This document shows, piece after piece, positions 1 to 9,686 of a stretch of DNA of 64,000 bases. Position 1 is the stretch's first letter; each line of letters starts with the position of its first letter. The stretch comes from Dyella terrae (GTDB lineage: Bacteria > Pseudomonadota > Gammaproteobacteria > Xanthomonadales > Rhodanobacteraceae), in the NCBI RefSeq assembly GCF_004322705.1, contig NZ_SIZZ01000001.1, positions 1 to 64,000 on the forward strand, written 5' to 3'. The notes under the pieces are model-generated. The model made no database searches. It saw only the letters and a list, made by a program, of their open reading frames with translations, and had not been told where the DNA came from. The position numbers and the translations under genes were made by a program.

Positions 1-147
<147 letters not shown>

Positions 148-185
148 TCGTTCGCCGGTAACGGCGCCATTACTCGAGGATAATC

Positions 186-216
186 AAAGGGCGGGAGAGC
201 AATCTCCCGCCCTTTG
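186..216 (+). terminator. Rho-independent-type terminator after tuf
   Basis: A perfect 13-bp stem (186-198 pairing with 203-215) closes on a GCAA tetraloop, and the 3' arm ends in TTT. It lies 38 bp after the tuf stop. The downstream U-tract is short, so U-richness comes mainly from the 3' arm. Confidence 0.85.
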
Positions 217-540
217 TCGTTTCGAAAGCCCCGCAGTCCATGCCAGCCTGGTGAGATCAGGGTGGTGCGTCGTCCTGCCGATGGTTTTCCGGTGGCGGCC
301 CGTTGTGGCTCACAGGCGCTCAGTTCGCAGCTGGCATGCAGCAAGTTTCTGAATCAGCCCAAATATTTGTTCCGGGGTGCTTCCTTTTTGATTGCGGGCC
401 GGTTACACTTGACAAGTTATCCCTGTTGCACGCTTAGAAAGGCGGGCAACCAGACAGCGAAATGAGGTGCACGGATGGCACTTCGAGTTCGCATACAAGG
501 ATGTGCGGGAATGCAAACAGCGACAGGGCGTAAGGCTCTG
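217..540. other. non-coding interval between tuf terminator and S10 promoter
   Basis: About 320 bases between the tuf terminator and the promoter proposed for rpsJ. Short open frames here show no protein family resemblance and no ribosome binding site. A TTGACA hexamer at 409-414 has no convincing -10 partner at 16-18 bp. I see no RNA gene or repeat. The stretch from 355 to 440 is more A+T-rich than its surroundings, as expected upstream of a strong ribosomal promoter. Confidence 0.5.
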
Positions 541-569
541 TTGATCTTTGCATTTGCGCAATTTATACT
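541..569 (+). promoter_or_regulatory. sigma70 promoter for the S10 operon
   Basis: TTGATC at 541-546 and TATACT at 564-569 are separated by exactly 17 bp, giving a 4/6 and 5/6 match to the sigma70 consensus. Transcription should start near 576-577, leaving a leader of about 170 nt before rpsJ. The first transcribed bases form the hairpin at 579-605. Confidence 0.7.
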
Positions 570-578
570 TTTTTGTCT

Positions 579-613
579 GGGCAGGCCGAGTACATCGGCC
601 TGCCCGGTCTTTT
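579..613 (+). promoter_or_regulatory. hairpin at the 5' end of the S10 leader
   Basis: A perfect 11-bp stem (579-589 with 595-605) and a 5-nt loop are followed by GGTCTTTT. It lies immediately after the predicted transcription start, so it would form the extreme 5' end of the S10 mRNA. It could act as an attenuator/terminator, as a 5' stability element, or in ribosomal-protein autoregulation as known for the L4-controlled leader of E. coli. The sequence does not resemble the E. coli L4 target closely enough for me to assert that role. Confidence 0.5.
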
Positions 614-747
614 AGGGGTCAATCGGAGCGGGTGCATCCTGCAAAGTGCGACGCCTGGTAGTACCAAGTAGTTGTATTGGGTTGTGCGAGGCGGTGAGAA
701 GCCACCTCGAATCACAAGAATCGTTCTTTAGATAACAGGACACGGTA

Positions 748-1059
748 ATGGCGAACCAAAAGATTCGCATTCGGCTCAAGGCGTTCGATCATCGTCTGAT
801 CGACCGTTCGGCCAGCGAAATCGTCGAGACGGCCAAGCGCACTGGCGCTACGGTTCTCGGCCCGATTCCGCTCCCGACCAAGATCGAGCGCTACACCATT
901 CTGGTGTCGCCGCACGTCGACAAAGATGCCCGCGACCAGTACGAAACCCGTACTCACAAGCGTGTGCTCGATATCGTTGACCCCAACGACAAGACCGTGG
1001 ACGCGCTCATGAAGCTTGATCTCGCCGCTGGCGTCGATGTTCAGATCAAGCTCGGTTGA
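748..1059 (+). CDS. rpsJ: 30S ribosomal protein S10 (NusE)
   Basis: 103 aa, the normal length. The N-terminus ([19 protein letters not shown]) and the [22 protein letters not shown] stretch are the family core. S10 is a 30S head protein and also, as NusE, takes part in transcription antitermination with NusB. It is the first gene of the S10 operon, and an AGGA-type ribosome binding site precedes the ATG. It is followed closely by rplC. Confidence 0.97.
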   Translation: MANQKIRIRLKAFDHRLIDRSASEIVETAKRTGATVLGPIPLPTKIERYTILVSPHVDKDARDQYETRTHKRVLDIVDPNDKTVDALMKLDLAAGVDVQIKLG

Positions 1060-1079
1060 GCGATAAACAGGATACGAAG

Positions 1080-1721
1080 ATGAGTATCGGACTGGTTGGC
1101 CGCAAATGCGGCATGAGCCGAGTCTTCACTGAAGATGGTCGTTCGATTCCGGTGACGCTGATTGAAGCGACTCCGAATCGGGTGACGCAGCTGAAGACCG
1201 AAGATAACGATGGCTACAGCGCTGTGCAGGTCGCGGCGGGCGTCAAGCGCGCCAGCCTGCTGACCCAGCCGCTGAAGGGTCATTACGCCAAGGCCAAGGT
1301 TGAGCCGGGTCGTGGTCTGTGGGAGTTCCGCGTGTCTGCCGAAGATCTCGGCAAGTACAGCGTGGGCGCCGAGATCAAGGCTGACGACGTGTTCCAGGTG
1401 GGTCAGATCGTTGACGTCGCCGGCGTGTCGAAGGGTAAGGGCTTTCAGGGCACCATCAAGCGCCACAACTTCACGATGGGTGACGCCACCCACGGTAACT
1501 CGCTGTCGCATCGCGCACCGGGTTCTATCGGTCAGCGTCAGACCCCGGGTCGTGTGTTCCCTGGCAAGAAGATGTCCGGCCACATGGGTGCGGTGAACCG
1601 CACGCAGCAGGGTCTGGAAGTGGTCAAGGTCGACGCCGAGCGTCATCTGATCGCGGTCAAGGGCGCAGTCCCCGGTGCTACCGGTGGCGACGTCGTGATC
1701 CGTCCGACCACCAAGGGTTGA
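1080..1721 (+). CDS. rplC: 50S ribosomal protein L3
   Basis: 213 aa from the ATG at 1080. The frame is open back to a TTG at 1056, but the ATG has AGGA at 1069-1072 with 7-nt spacing and gives the family N-terminus ([16 protein letters not shown]). The loop reaching the peptidyl-transferase centre ([18 protein letters not shown]) is intact; its Gln is the target of the methylase PrmB in E. coli. L3 initiates 50S assembly at the 3' end of 23S rRNA. Second gene of the S10 operon. Confidence 0.97.
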   Translation: MSIGLVGRKCGMSRVFTEDGRSIPVTLIEATPNRVTQLKTEDNDGYSAVQVAAGVKRASLLTQPLKGHYAKAKVEPGRGLWEFRVSAEDLGKYSVGAEIKADDVFQVGQIVDVAGVSKGKGFQGTIKRHNFTMGDATHGNSLSHRAPGSIGQRQTPGRVFPGKKMSGHMGAVNRTQQGLEVVKVDAERHLIAVKGAVPGATGGDVVIRPTTKG

Positions 1722-1732
1722 GGAGAGCCGCC

Positions 1733-2335
1733 ATGGAATTGAATGTCATTGGCGCCAAGCCGCTCAACGTGTCGGACGAAGTGTTCGGCGGTGAGTTCAA
1801 GCAGGCCCTGATCCATCAGGTGGTCGTCGCTTACCAGGCCGGCGGTCGCGCCGGTACCAAGGCGCAGTTGTCGCGCGGTGAGCTGTCGGGTACCACCAAG
1901 AAGTTTAAGAAGCAGAAGGGCGGCGGCGCCCGTCACGGCGACTACCGTGCCCCGATCTTTGTCGGCGGTGGTGTCACGTTCGCGGCGAAGCCCCGTAGTT
2001 ACGAGCAGAAGGTCAACCGTAAGGCCTATCGCGTGGCACTGCGCTCCATTCTTTCGGAGCTCAATCGCCAGGGTCGCCTCAAGGTCGTCGAGAGCTTCGG
2101 CATCGACACCCCGAAGACCAAGTCGATGGTTGCCAAGCTGGCCGAACTGCAGGTTTCCGGTCGCGTGCTGCTGGTGTCGGAAGACGCCAACGAAGCCACT
2201 TTCCTGGCTGCGCGCAACATCCCGTACATCCACGTTGTGGACGTGCTGGCGCTGAACCCGGTTAGCCTGGTCGGTTCGGACCACATCGTCATGACCGTCG
2301 ATGCGGTGAAGAAGATCGAGGAGTGGCTGGCATGA
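1733..2335 (+). CDS. rplD: 50S ribosomal protein L4
   Basis: 200 aa. The ATG at 1733 follows GGAG at 1722-1725 and gives [18 protein letters not shown], so it is preferred over an upstream TTG. The basic extended loop ([18 protein letters not shown]) lines the peptide exit tunnel in known structures. In E. coli L4 represses its own operon; whether that applies here is unknown, although a leader hairpin exists. The stop overlaps the rplW start (ATGA). Confidence 0.97.
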   Translation: MELNVIGAKPLNVSDEVFGGEFKQALIHQVVVAYQAGGRAGTKAQLSRGELSGTTKKFKKQKGGGARHGDYRAPIFVGGGVTFAAKPRSYEQKVNRKAYRVALRSILSELNRQGRLKVVESFGIDTPKTKSMVAKLAELQVSGRVLLVSEDANEATFLAARNIPYIHVVDVLALNPVSLVGSDHIVMTVDAVKKIEEWLA

Positions 2336-2625
2336 GCAACGAACGCATCCTGAATACGCTGCGCGCGCCGCATATCTCTGAAAAGGCAGCCCGCCTTGCA
2401 GAGGGCAACCAGTACGTTTTCGTGGTCGCCCCCGAGGCAACCAAGGCCGATGTCCGCGCTGCGGTGGAACAGATGTTCGACGTCAAAGTCGAGCAGGTGA
2501 ACCTCGTCAACGCCAAGGGCAAGGTCAAGTCCTTCCGTTTCCGCGCTGGCAACCGCCAGGGCAAGCGCAAGGCCTATGTGCGCCTCGCCGATGGTCAGAC
2601 CATCGATGTGGCGGCCAAGGCCTGA
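2332..2625 (+). CDS. rplW: 50S ribosomal protein L23
   Basis: 97 aa, starting at the ATG that overlaps the rplD stop. Family signatures include [10 protein letters not shown] and the C-terminal [21 protein letters not shown]23 sits at the tunnel exit and docks trigger factor and SRP. Translationally coupled to rplD. Confidence 0.96.
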   Translation: MSNERILNTLRAPHISEKAARLAEGNQYVFVVAPEATKADVRAAVEQMFDVKVEQVNLVNAKGKVKSFRFRAGNRQGKRKAYVRLADGQTIDVAAKA

Positions 2626-2643
2626 GCCAGGAGTTGAATTGAG

Positions 2644-3465
2644 ATGGCACTGATCACTCACAAGCCGACCTCCGCCGGACGCCGCGATGCGGTGAGCGTG
2701 CGTACCCCGGGTCTGCACAAGGGCGCGCCGTACGCGGCGTTGACCGAGTCGCAGAACAAGACCGGTGGCCGCAACCATTTCGGCCGCATCACCACGCGTC
2801 ACCGTGGCGGTGGTCACAAGCAGCAATATCGCATCATCGACTTCAAGCGCGACAAGGAAGGCATTGCCGCCAAGGTCGAGCGCATCGAATACGATCCGAA
2901 CCGCACCGCGCACATCGCGCTGCTGTGCTACGCCGATGGCGAGCGCCGCTACATCATCGCCCCGAAGGGCGTGGTGGCCGGTGACCGTCTGGTGTCGGGT
3001 CACGACGCGCCGATCAAGGCCGGTAACAGCCTGCCGCTGCGCAACATCCCGGTCGGCTCGACCATTCACTGCATCGAGATGAAGCCCGGCAAGGGCGCTC
3101 AGATCGCTCGCAGCGCCGGCGCCTCCGTGCAGCTGGTTGCTCGTGAATCCGGTTACGCCACGCTGCGTCTCCGCTCCGGCGAAATGCGCCGCGTGCCGGT
3201 CGACTGCCGCGCCACCATCGGCGAAGTTGGCAACAGCGAGCACAGCCTCAAGAAGCTGGGCAAGGCTGGCGCCAAGCGTTGGCAGGGTATTCGTCCGACC
3301 GTTCGCGGTGTGGCGATGAACCCGGTCGACCATCCGCACGGCGGTGGTGAAGGCCGTACCTCCGGCGGCCGTCATCCGGTCAGCCCGTGGGGCACGCCGA
3401 CCAAGGGTTACAAGACCCGTAACAACAAGCGCACGCAGCAGTTCATCGTGCGTCGTCGCAAGTAA
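2644..3465 (+). CDS. rplB: 50S ribosomal protein L2
   Basis: 273 aa, the standard length. The [19 protein letters not shown] start, the [20 protein letters not shown] block and the C-terminal [18 protein letters not shown] motif, with the His near the peptidyl-transferase centre, are all intact. L2 is needed for subunit association and peptidyl transfer. Located 18 bp after rplW in the S10 operon. Confidence 0.97.
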   Translation: MALITHKPTSAGRRDAVSVRTPGLHKGAPYAALTESQNKTGGRNHFGRITTRHRGGGHKQQYRIIDFKRDKEGIAAKVERIEYDPNRTAHIALLCYADGERRYIIAPKGVVAGDRLVSGHDAPIKAGNSLPLRNIPVGSTIHCIEMKPGKGAQIARSAGASVQLVARESGYATLRLRSGEMRRVPVDCRATIGEVGNSEHSLKKLGKAGAKRWQGIRPTVRGVAMNPVDHPHGGGEGRTSGGRHPVSPWGTPTKGYKTRNNKRTQQFIVRRRK

Positions 3466-3477
3466 CAGGAAACCGAC

Positions 3478-3750
3478 ATGCCGCGTTCTTTGAAGAAAGG
3501 TCCGTTTGTCGACCTTCACCTCGTCAAGAAGGTGGAAGCTGCGGTTTCCACTAACAACAAGCGTCCGATCAAAACCTGGTCGCGTCGCTCGATGATCCTG
3601 CCGGAAATGGTGGGATTGACCATCGCCATCCACAACGGTCGCCAGCACGTGCCGGTGCTCGTCAACGAGAACATGGTCGGGCACAAGCTCGGCGAGTTCG
3701 CGGTGACCCGCACTTTCAAGGGCCATGGCGGCGATAAGAAGGGCAAGTGA
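3478..3750 (+). CDS. rpsS: 30S ribosomal protein S19
   Basis: 90 aa. It has the family start [15 protein letters not shown] and the [23 protein letters not shown] core that binds the 30S head with S13. Its TGA stop shares a base with the ATG of rplV. Confidence 0.97.
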   Translation: MPRSLKKGPFVDLHLVKKVEAAVSTNNKRPIKTWSRRSMILPEMVGLTIAIHNGRQHVPVLVNENMVGHKLGEFAVTRTFKGHGGDKKGK

Positions 3751-4085
3751 TGAGCACTGAAGCCAAAGCGATCCTGCGCAGCGCCCGCATCTCGGCGCAG
3801 AAGGCACGCCTGGTGGCTGACCTGGTCCGCGGTCTCCCCGTGGGCCGCGCCAGCGACGTGCTCCAGTTCACCAACAAGAAGGCCGCGCACATTGTTCGCA
3901 AGGTGCTGCTGTCGGCCGTCGCCAACGCCGAGAACAACCTCGGCGCTGACGTCGACGAGCTGAAGGTCGCACGCATCTTCGTTGACGAAGGTCCGGCGAT
4001 GAAGCGTATGTACGCCCGCGCCAAAGGCCGCGGTTCTCGCATCCTGAAGCGCACGAGCCACATCACTGTGGTCGTTGGCAACTGA
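3750..4085 (+). CDS. rplV: 50S ribosomal protein L22
   Basis: 111 aa from the ATG at 3750, which overlaps the rpsS stop as TGATG; a GTG one codon earlier is less likely. Contains the tunnel-lining beta hairpin ([21 protein letters not shown]), a known macrolide-resistance site, with no insertion visible. Fits an uninterrupted S10 operon. Confidence 0.96.
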   Translation: MSTEAKAILRSARISAQKARLVADLVRGLPVGRASDVLQFTNKKAAHIVRKVLLSAVANAENNLGADVDELKVARIFVDEGPAMKRMYARAKGRGSRILKRTSHITVVVGN

Positions 4086-4100
4086 CTGGGGATATAGACG

Positions 4101-4850
4101 ATGGGTCATAAAGTTCATCCCACCGGTATCCGCCTCGGCATTGCCAAGGACTGGAACTCGAAGTGGTACGCCAATAAGGGCGAATATGCTCAGTACCTCG
4201 CTGCCGATCTCAAGGTTCGCGAAATGCTGCGCAAGAAGCTGGCCGCTGCCGGCATCTCGAAGATCCAGATCGAGCGTCCGGCCAAGACCGCACGCGTGAC
4301 GATTCACACCGCCCGTCCGGGCGTTGTGATCGGCAAGAAGGGTGAGGACATCGAGAAGCTGCGTAAGGAAGTCAGCCAGCTGATGGGCGTTCCGGCGCAC
4401 ATCAACGTGAGCGAAGTGCGCAAGCCCGAACTCGACGCCACCCTGGTGGCCGAGTCGATCGCTCAGCAGCTCGAGCGCCGCATCATGTTCCGCCGCGCTA
4501 TGAAGCGTGCGGTCGGCAATGCGATGCGTCTGGGTGCACTCGGCATCAAGATCAACGTTTCCGGTCGTTTGAACGGCGCAGAAATCGCCCGTTCCGAGTG
4601 GAGCCGCGAAGGTCGCGTGCCGCTGCACACCCTGCGTGCGGACATCGACTACGGCACGGCCGAAGCCCACACCACCTACGGTGTCATTGGCATCAAGGTG
4701 TGGATCTATAAGGGCGAAATCTTCGATCTGTCGCAGATCGGCCAGGAAGCGAAGGAAGAAGCTTCGCAGCCGCGCCGCGAAGGTGGCGAGGGTCGTCGTG
4801 AATCGCGTCGCGAGGGCGGTGAAGGCCGCCGCGAGCGGACGGCGAAGTAA
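4101..4850 (+). CDS. rpsC: 30S ribosomal protein S3
   Basis: 249 aa, longer than the roughly 233 aa of E. coli. Residues 1-210 hold the usual N-domain and the type II KH domain with the [17 protein letters not shown] loop. The extra length is a charged C-terminal tail of about 35 residues in which [10 protein letters not shown] occurs twice. S3 is part of the mRNA entry channel and its helicase activity. The tail carries most of the low-complexity Arg/Glu content. Confidence 0.96.
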   Translation: MGHKVHPTGIRLGIAKDWNSKWYANKGEYAQYLAADLKVREMLRKKLAAAGISKIQIERPAKTARVTIHTARPGVVIGKKGEDIEKLRKEVSQLMGVPAHINVSEVRKPELDATLVAESIAQQLERRIMFRRAMKRAVGNAMRLGALGIKINVSGRLNGAEIARSEWSREGRVPLHTLRADIDYGTAEAHTTYGVIGIKVWIYKGEIFDLSQIGQEAKEEASQPRREGGEGRRESRREGGEGRRERTAK

Positions 4851-4861
4851 GGAGAGTTGCC

Positions 4862-5275
4862 ATGTTGCAACCCAAGCGAACCAAATTCCGTAAGCAATTC
4901 AAGGGTCGTAATGACGGCCTGGCTTTCAGCTCCAACCTCGTGAGCTTCGGTGAGTTCGGTCTCAAGGCCACCACGCATGGTGCGCTGACGGCCCGTCAGA
5001 TCGAAGCAGCACGTCGTTGCATCACCCGTTTCGTGAAGCGTGGCGGCAAGCTCTGGATCCGCGTGTTCCCGGACAAGCCGATCACCAAGAAGCCGATCGA
5101 AGTCCGAATGGGTGCCGGTAAGGGCGGCGTCGAGTACTGGGTCGCTCCGATCCAGCCGGGTCGCATGCTTTATGAAATCGAAGGTGTCGACGAAGCGACG
5201 GCACGCGAGGCGTTCCGCCTGGCCGCTGCCAAGCTGTCGGTGCAGACCCAGTTCGTTTCCCGGGCGGTGATGTGA
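4862..5275 (+). CDS. rplP: 50S ribosomal protein L16
   Basis: 137 aa. [19 protein letters not shown] and the [21 protein letters not shown] core mark L16, which contacts the A-site tRNA and is added late in 50S assembly. The TGA stop overlaps the rpmC ATG. Confidence 0.97.
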   Translation: MLQPKRTKFRKQFKGRNDGLAFSSNLVSFGEFGLKATTHGALTARQIEAARRCITRFVKRGGKLWIRVFPDKPITKKPIEVRMGAGKGGVEYWVAPIQPGRMLYEIEGVDEATAREAFRLAAAKLSVQTQFVSRAVM

Positions 5276-5460
5276 TGGCCATGAAAGATCTGATCAACAA
5301 ATCGGCCGACGAGCTGAAGCAGCACCTGCTGGACCTGCGCAAGGAGCAGTTCAACCTGCGCATGCAGAAGGGCACCGGCCAGCTCAACCAGCCGCACCAG
5401 CTGCGCCGCGTTCGGCGCGACATCGCCCGCACGAAGTTCGTGCTCGGCGGCAAGAAGTAA
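5275..5460 (+). CDS. rpmC: 50S ribosomal protein L29
   Basis: 61 aa from the ATG at 5275 (TGATG overlap with rplP). This start gives the usual spacing before [21 protein letters not shown]; a second ATG at 5281 is possible. A small helical-hairpin protein near the tunnel exit, next to L23. Confidence 0.95.
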   Translation: MAMKDLINKSADELKQHLLDLRKEQFNLRMQKGTGQLNQPHQLRRVRRDIARTKFVLGGKK

Positions 5461-5471
5461 GGACGGCTGAT

Positions 5472-5732
5472 ATGAGCGACAACCAAAAGCAGACGCGCAC
5501 TCTCGAAGGCCGCGTCATTAGCAACAAGATGGACAAGACGGTTACGGTCCTGATCGAGCGCCAGGTGCAGCACGGCCTGCTGGGCAAGATCATCCGCCGT
5601 TCGACCAAGCTGCACGCCCAGGACGACCTCGGTGCAAACGAGGGTGATCTGGTCCGCATCGCGGAGTGCCGTCCGCTGTCCAAGACCAAGCATCACCGCG
5701 TGGTCGAAATCGTCACGCGCGCTAACGTCTAA
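5472..5732 (+). CDS. rpsQ: 30S ribosomal protein S17
   Basis: 86 aa. The core ([20 protein letters not shown]) and [21 protein letters not shown] are diagnostic of this OB-fold 30S body protein, a primary binder of 16S rRNA. Last gene of the S10 operon by E. coli convention; rplN follows after 14 bp with no terminator. Confidence 0.96.
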   Translation: MSDNQKQTRTLEGRVISNKMDKTVTVLIERQVQHGLLGKIIRRSTKLHAQDDLGANEGDLVRIAECRPLSKTKHHRVVEIVTRANV

Positions 5733-5746
5733 GGGAGGGTGCAGAC

Positions 5747-6115
5747 ATGATTCAGATGCAAAGCACGCTTTCCGCAGCGGATAACAGCGGCGCGAAGGAA
5801 CTGATGTGCATCAAGGTGCTCGGCGGCTCCAAGCGTCGTTACGCCGGGATCGGTGACGTGATCAAGGTCACCGTGAAGGATGCCATCCCCCGCGGTAAGG
5901 TGAAGAAGGGTGAGGTGTACAACGCCGTGGTGGTTCGTACCGCCAAGGGTGTGCGCCGTCCCGATGGCTCGCTGATCCGTTTCGACGGTAACGCAGCGGT
6001 CCTCCTCAACAACAAGCTCGAGCCGATCGGCACCCGTATTTTCGGGCCGGTCACCCGCGAGCTGCGCAGCGAGAAGTTCATGAAGATCGTCTCGCTCGCG
6101 CCCGAAGTGCTCTGA
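5747..6115 (+). CDS. rplN: 50S ribosomal protein L14
   Basis: 122 aa. [20 protein letters not shown] and the C-terminal [20 protein letters not shown] are conserved. L14 forms intersubunit bridges and is the docking site of the silencing factor RsfS. First gene of the spc set. A GGGAGG ribosome binding site is just upstream. Confidence 0.97.
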   Translation: MIQMQSTLSAADNSGAKELMCIKVLGGSKRRYAGIGDVIKVTVKDAIPRGKVKKGEVYNAVVVRTAKGVRRPDGSLIRFDGNAAVLLNNKLEPIGTRIFGPVTRELRSEKFMKIVSLAPEVL

Positions 6116-6129
6116 GCGGAGACAAGACC

Positions 6130-6444
6130 ATGAACCGTATCCGCAAGGGTGATCAGGTCATCGTGATCACCGGCAAGAACAAGGGTCAGCGCGGCGACGT
6201 GCTGCGTGTTGAGGGCGATCGCGTTTTCGTCTCCAACGTGAACCTGGTCAAGCGTCACACCAAGCCGAACCCCCAGGCCAACCAGGCTGGCGGCATCGTC
6301 GAGCGTGAAGCTTCGATCCATCTCTCCAATGTGCAGCTGTTCAACCCCGCCACGAACAAGGGTGAACGCGTTGGCACCAAGACGCTCGAAGATGGGCGCA
6401 AGGTCCGCGTGTACCGTTCTTCGGGCGAGGTCGTGGACGCGTAA
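6130..6444 (+). CDS. rplX: 50S ribosomal protein L24
   Basis: 104 aa with an N-terminal KOW motif ([19 protein letters not shown]). L24 is one of two initiators of 50S assembly. Sits between rplN and rplE as in other proteobacteria. Confidence 0.96.
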   Translation: MNRIRKGDQVIVITGKNKGQRGDVLRVEGDRVFVSNVNLVKRHTKPNPQANQAGGIVEREASIHLSNVQLFNPATNKGERVGTKTLEDGRKVRVYRSSGEVVDA

Positions 6445-6456
6445 GGAACACAAGTC

Positions 6457-6996
6457 ATGACGCGCCTTGAAAAGTTTTACAAAGACGAGGTAGTGAAGAA
6501 GCTCACCGAGCGCTTCGGCTACCAGAATGTGATGCAGGTCCCCCGCATCACGAAGATCACGCTGAACATGGGCGTGGGCGAAGCTGCGGGCAACAAGAAA
6601 GTGCTCGAGAACGCCGTGGCCGACATGGCCAAGATCTCCGGTCAGAAGCCGATCCAGACCAAGGCGCGCGTTTCCGTCGCCTCGTTCAAGATCCGTGATG
6701 GCTGGCCGATCGGCTGCAAGGTCACCCTGCGCCGTGCCCAGATGTGGGAATTCCTGGATCGCCTGATCAACATCTCGCTGCCGCGTACGCGCGACTTCCG
6801 TGGTGTTTCGGGTCGTGCTTTCGATGGCCGTGGTAACTACAACTTCGGCATCAAGGAACAGATCATTTTCCCGGAAATCGACTTCGACGCAGTCGACGCC
6901 ATGCGCGGTATGGATATCTCCATCACCACGACGGCCAAGACCGACGATGAAGCCAAGGCACTGCTGGAAGCATTCAGCTTCCCGTTCCGTAACTGA
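6457..6996 (+). CDS. rplE: 50S ribosomal protein L5
   Basis: 179 aa. The [20 protein letters not shown] segment and [20 protein letters not shown] are family signatures. L5 binds 5S rRNA and contacts the P-site tRNA T-loop. Normal length. Confidence 0.97.
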   Translation: MTRLEKFYKDEVVKKLTERFGYQNVMQVPRITKITLNMGVGEAAGNKKVLENAVADMAKISGQKPIQTKARVSVASFKIRDGWPIGCKVTLRRAQMWEFLDRLINISLPRTRDFRGVSGRAFDGRGNYNFGIKEQIIFPEIDFDAVDAMRGMDISITTTAKTDDEAKALLEAFSFPFRN

Positions 6997-7013
6997 GAGT
7001 CGCGAGAGAAATC

Positions 7014-7319
7014 ATGGCAAAGACCTCGATGATCAACCGCGATCTCAAGCGGACCAAGCTCGCCAAGAAGTACGCCGCCAAGCGCGCCGAACTGAAGGCG
7101 ATTGTGCTGAGCGCCACCGCCTCGTATGACGAGAAGATGGAAGCCCAGACCAAGCTGCAGAAGCTCCCGCGCGATGCGAGCCCGACCCGTCAGCGCACCC
7201 GTTGCGTCCTGACCGGCCGTCCGCGCGCCGTGTACAGCAAGTTCGGCCTCGGCCGCAACAAGCTGCGCGAAGCCACCATGCGTGGTGACGTGCCGGGTCT
7301 GCGCAAGGCCAGCTGGTAA
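7014..7319 (+). CDS. rpsN: 30S ribosomal protein S14, zinc-independent type
   Basis: 101 aa. Only one Cys ([14 protein letters not shown]) remains where the zinc-binding form has CXXC pairs, so this is the long, zinc-independent paralogue. C-terminal [26 protein letters not shown] is typical. A terminator-like hairpin follows 10 bp after the stop, which is unusual inside the spc operon. Confidence 0.96.
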   Translation: MAKTSMINRDLKRTKLAKKYAAKRAELKAIVLSATASYDEKMEAQTKLQKLPRDASPTRQRTRCVLTGRPRAVYSKFGLGRNKLREATMRGDVPGLRKASW

Positions 7320-7329
7320 GAAACAGACG

Positions 7330-7350
7330 ACCCCGGCCTGGCCGGGGTTT
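7330..7350 (+). terminator. terminator or attenuator hairpin between rpsN and rpsH
   Basis: Bases 7330-7337 pair with 7341-7348 (8 bp, GC-rich, 3-nt loop), followed by a short T run. It lies 10 bp after the rpsN stop, inside what is usually a single spc transcript. It may cause partial termination, with rpsH onward served by the promoter at 7404-7433. Confidence 0.6.
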
Positions 7351-7403
7351 GTCCTGCGGGGAAGGGCGATCCGCCCCCGTTTGACGCGACCAACGCGTCG
7401 GTA

Positions 7404-7433
7404 TTCGCTTAGCCGGAAGAAACCTGCTATAGT
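7404..7433 (+). promoter_or_regulatory. extended -10 promoter before rpsH
   Basis: TGCTATAGT at 7425-7433 is an extended -10 element (TGn plus TATAGT). A weak -35 (TTCGCT, 7404-7409) lies 18 bp upstream. The predicted start near 7440 leaves a leader of about 90 nt before the rpsH ATG at 7532. Together with the preceding hairpin it would split the spc operon into two transcription units. Confidence 0.5.
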
Positions 7434-7531
7434 CGATGGTCTGCGTACTGCAGACTGGTCGATTCGGCCGGTTCACAACTCAAAAGATTTCCGGTTTTAT
7501 CGGATATCGGTGCACTCTGAAGGATGTTTTC

Positions 7532-7927
7532 ATGAGCATGACTGATCCCATCGCCGATCTGTTTACGCGCATCCGCAACGCCCAGCTCACGGGCAAGCAG
7601 GCCGTAAGCATGCCGTCGTCGAAGCTGAAGGTGGCCATCGCCAACCTTCTCAAGAACGAGGGCTATATCCTCGACGCCAAGACTTCCTCCCAGGAAGGCA
7701 AGCCGGTGCTCGAGATCAAGCTCAAGTATTTCGAAGGCCGTCCGGCTATCGAAAGCATTGCCCGTGTCAGCCGTTCCGGCCTCCGCGTCTACCGCGGCAA
7801 GGACGAGCTGCCGAAGGTCCTGGGTGGCCTGGGTATCTCGATCATCTCGACTTCCGCCGGTCTGCTGACCGACGCGCAGGCCCGTTCCAAGGGTCTGGGC
7901 GGCGAAGTCATCGGCCAAGTGGCATAA
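7532..7927 (+). CDS. rpsH: 30S ribosomal protein S8
   Basis: 131 aa. The frame is open to an upstream ATG at 7436, but the ATG at 7532 has GAAGGA at 7519-7524 and gives the family start [18 protein letters not shown]. The C-terminal [21 protein letters not shown] binds 16S rRNA. In E. coli S8 represses the spc operon. Here it is preceded by a 212-bp gap containing a hairpin and a promoter. Confidence 0.97.
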   Translation: MSMTDPIADLFTRIRNAQLTGKQAVSMPSSKLKVAIANLLKNEGYILDAKTSSQEGKPVLEIKLKYFEGRPAIESIARVSRSGLRVYRGKDELPKVLGGLGISIISTSAGLLTDAQARSKGLGGEVIGQVA

Positions 7928-7937
7928 GGAGCCGACG

Positions 7938-8465
7938 ATGTCCCGCGTTGCCAAGAAAGATATTTCCCTGCCGAAGGGCGTCGAGCTGAAGACCGAAGGC
8001 CAGACCATCACGGTCAAGGGCCCGAAGGGTTCGCTGTCGACCCACGTCCTCCCGGGCGTTGCGGTCTCGGTCGACAACGGTATCGCCTCGATCCAGCTGG
8101 CCGAAGGCGCCGATCACAAGTTTGGTGGCACCGCTCGCGCGCTGCTGGCCAACATGGTCAAGGGCGTTTCCGACGGTTATGAGCGCAAGCTTGAGCTCGT
8201 CGGCGTGGGTTACCGCGCTTCGATGGCCGGCAAGTCGCTGAACCTCAGCCTGGGCTTCTCCCATCCGGTCGTGTTCGACGCCCCGGAAGGCATCACCCTC
8301 GAAACCCCGACCCAGACCGAAATCCTCATCAAGGGTTCGGACAAGCAGGTTGTGGGCCAGGTTGCCGCCAAGATCCGTGGCTACCGTCCGCCGGAACCCT
8401 ACAAGGGCAAGGGCGTGCGCTACTCCGGCGAGAAGATCACCCTGAAGGAAGCCAAGAAGGCCTAA
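7938..8465 (+). CDS. rplF: 50S ribosomal protein L6
   Basis: 175 aa. [16 protein letters not shown] and the C-terminal [23 protein letters not shown] signature are intact. L6 lies near the factor-binding site of the 50S. Follows rpsH by 10 bp. Confidence 0.97.
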   Translation: MSRVAKKDISLPKGVELKTEGQTITVKGPKGSLSTHVLPGVAVSVDNGIASIQLAEGADHKFGGTARALLANMVKGVSDGYERKLELVGVGYRASMAGKSLNLSLGFSHPVVFDAPEGITLETPTQTEILIKGSDKQVVGQVAAKIRGYRPPEPYKGKGVRYSGEKITLKEAKKA

Positions 8466-8509
8466 TGCGCTGAAAAGCGCGTGCCTATCCGCTTCCTGGA
8501 GAGAACACG

Positions 8510-8863
8510 ATGAACAAGAACGAATCCCGCCTGCGTCGCGCCAAGTCGACCCGCGCCCACATCCGCAAGCTGGCTGTGGCCCGCCTGTCGGTGCATCGCA
8601 CCGGTCAGCACCTCTACGCTCAGGTTTTCGACGCTTCGGGCAAGAACGTTGTGGCAGCTGCCTCGACCGTCCAGAAGTCGATTGCCGAAGGCCTCAAGGG
8701 CACCAAGAACCTCGAAGCTGCCGCTGCTGTCGGCAAGGCTGTTGCCGAGCGCGCCAAGGCCGCTGGCGTCGAGGTTGTCGCTTTCGATCGTTCGGGTTTC
8801 CGCTATCACGGTCGCATCAAGGCTCTCGCCGATGCCGCCCGCGAAGCTGGCCTGAAGTTCTAA
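8510..8863 (+). CDS. rplR: 50S ribosomal protein L18
   Basis: 117 aa. Basic N-terminus then [17 protein letters not shown] and [26 protein letters not shown], the 5S rRNA-binding family. Preceded by GGAGAG. Followed by a 127-bp gap before rpsE, longer than usual for this operon. Confidence 0.97.
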   Translation: MNKNESRLRRAKSTRAHIRKLAVARLSVHRTGQHLYAQVFDASGKNVVAAASTVQKSIAEGLKGTKNLEAAAAVGKAVAERAKAAGVEVVAFDRSGFRYHGRIKALADAAREAGLKF

Positions 8864-8990
8864 TTGCAGTACGTAAGAGGGGTGGGGCGGCGAATTTGCT
8901 TTCTGGCTTCTTCACCCTCTCTTAAAAACAACTCCAAGCGGCAACGCCGCAAGTAAAAGTCCCGGATGGTTCGGGCATACGGAAAAGAAC
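8864..8990. other. rplR-rpsE gap with imperfect inverted repeat
   Basis: A 127-bp intergenic stretch inside the spc operon. AAGAGGGGTG near 8874 and CACCCTCTCTT near 8921 can pair imperfectly across about 37 nt. I see no clear promoter. It may be an mRNA processing or autoregulatory element, but the support is weak. Confidence 0.3.
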
Positions 8991-9500
8991 ATGTCTTCTA
9001 CCGATCGCGAAAATTCAGACGGCCTGCTCGAAAAGCTGATCGCCGTCAACCGCGTGGCCAAGACCGTCAAGGGTGGCCGCCAGATGAGCTTCACCGCACT
9101 GACCGTCGTCGGTGACGGCGAAGGCCGCGTTGGCTTTGGTTACGGCAAGGCGCGTGAAGTGCCGGTTGCCATCTCCAAGGCCATGGAGCGCGCCCGCCGC
9201 AACATGGTGAGCATCGACCTTAACAATGGCACCCTGTGGTACGCCATCAAGGCCAATCACGGCGCCGCCCGCGTGTTCATGCAGCCCGCTTCCGAAGGTA
9301 CCGGCGTGATCGCTGGTGGTGCCATGCGCGCCGTCCTCGAGGTGGTCGGCGTGAAGAACGTGCTGGCCAAGGCCGTCGGTTCGCGCAACCCGATCAACCT
9401 GGTTCGCGCCACCATCAAGGGCCTGCAGGCTGTCGCTTCGCCGAAGCAGATCGCTGCCAAGCGCGGCAAGACCATTGAAGAGGTGCTGGGCAATGGCTAA
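8991..9500 (+). CDS. rpsE: 30S ribosomal protein S5
   Basis: 169 aa. The N-terminal dsRNA-binding-like domain ([39 protein letters not shown]) and C-terminal domain are complete. S5 is implicated in translational accuracy and spectinomycin response. Overlaps rpmD by 8 nt. Confidence 0.97.
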   Translation: MSSTDRENSDGLLEKLIAVNRVAKTVKGGRQMSFTALTVVGDGEGRVGFGYGKAREVPVAISKAMERARRNMVSIDLNNGTLWYAIKANHGAARVFMQPASEGTGVIAGGAMRAVLEVVGVKNVLAKAVGSRNPINLVRATIKGLQAVASPKQIAAKRGKTIEEVLGNG

Positions 9501-9681
9501 TAACGAAAAGACCGTCCGCGTCCGCCTGGTCAAGGGCCTGCGCGGTGTGCAGAGCCGTCATCGCCTGAGCGTCAAGGCGCTCGGCCTGAGCAAGCTCAAT
9601 GATGTCCGTGAACTGAAGGACAGCCCGCAGGTGCGTGGCCTGATCAACACGGTCTATTACCTGGTCCGGGTCGAGGAGTAA
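9493..9681 (+). CDS. rpmD: 50S ribosomal protein L30
   Basis: 62 aa from the ATG at 9493 inside the last codons of rpsE. An upstream start at 9475 would lie deeper in rpsE and adds no family sequence. [15 protein letters not shown] and [16 protein letters not shown] identify L30. Confidence 0.95.
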   Translation: MANNEKTVRVRLVKGLRGVQSRHRLSVKALGLSKLNDVRELKDSPQVRGLINTVYYLVRVEE

Positions 9682-9686
9682 GCAAC

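Noticed and set aside
409-414. TTGACA as -35 of an S10 promoter
   Set aside because: No -10 at 16-18 bp (GCTTAG at 17 bp is a poor match). The TTGATC/TATACT pair at 541-569 is much better.
2026-3807. 593-aa reverse-strand frame over rplD-rpsS
   Set aside because: Antisense to well-conserved ribosomal protein genes; no family resemblance.
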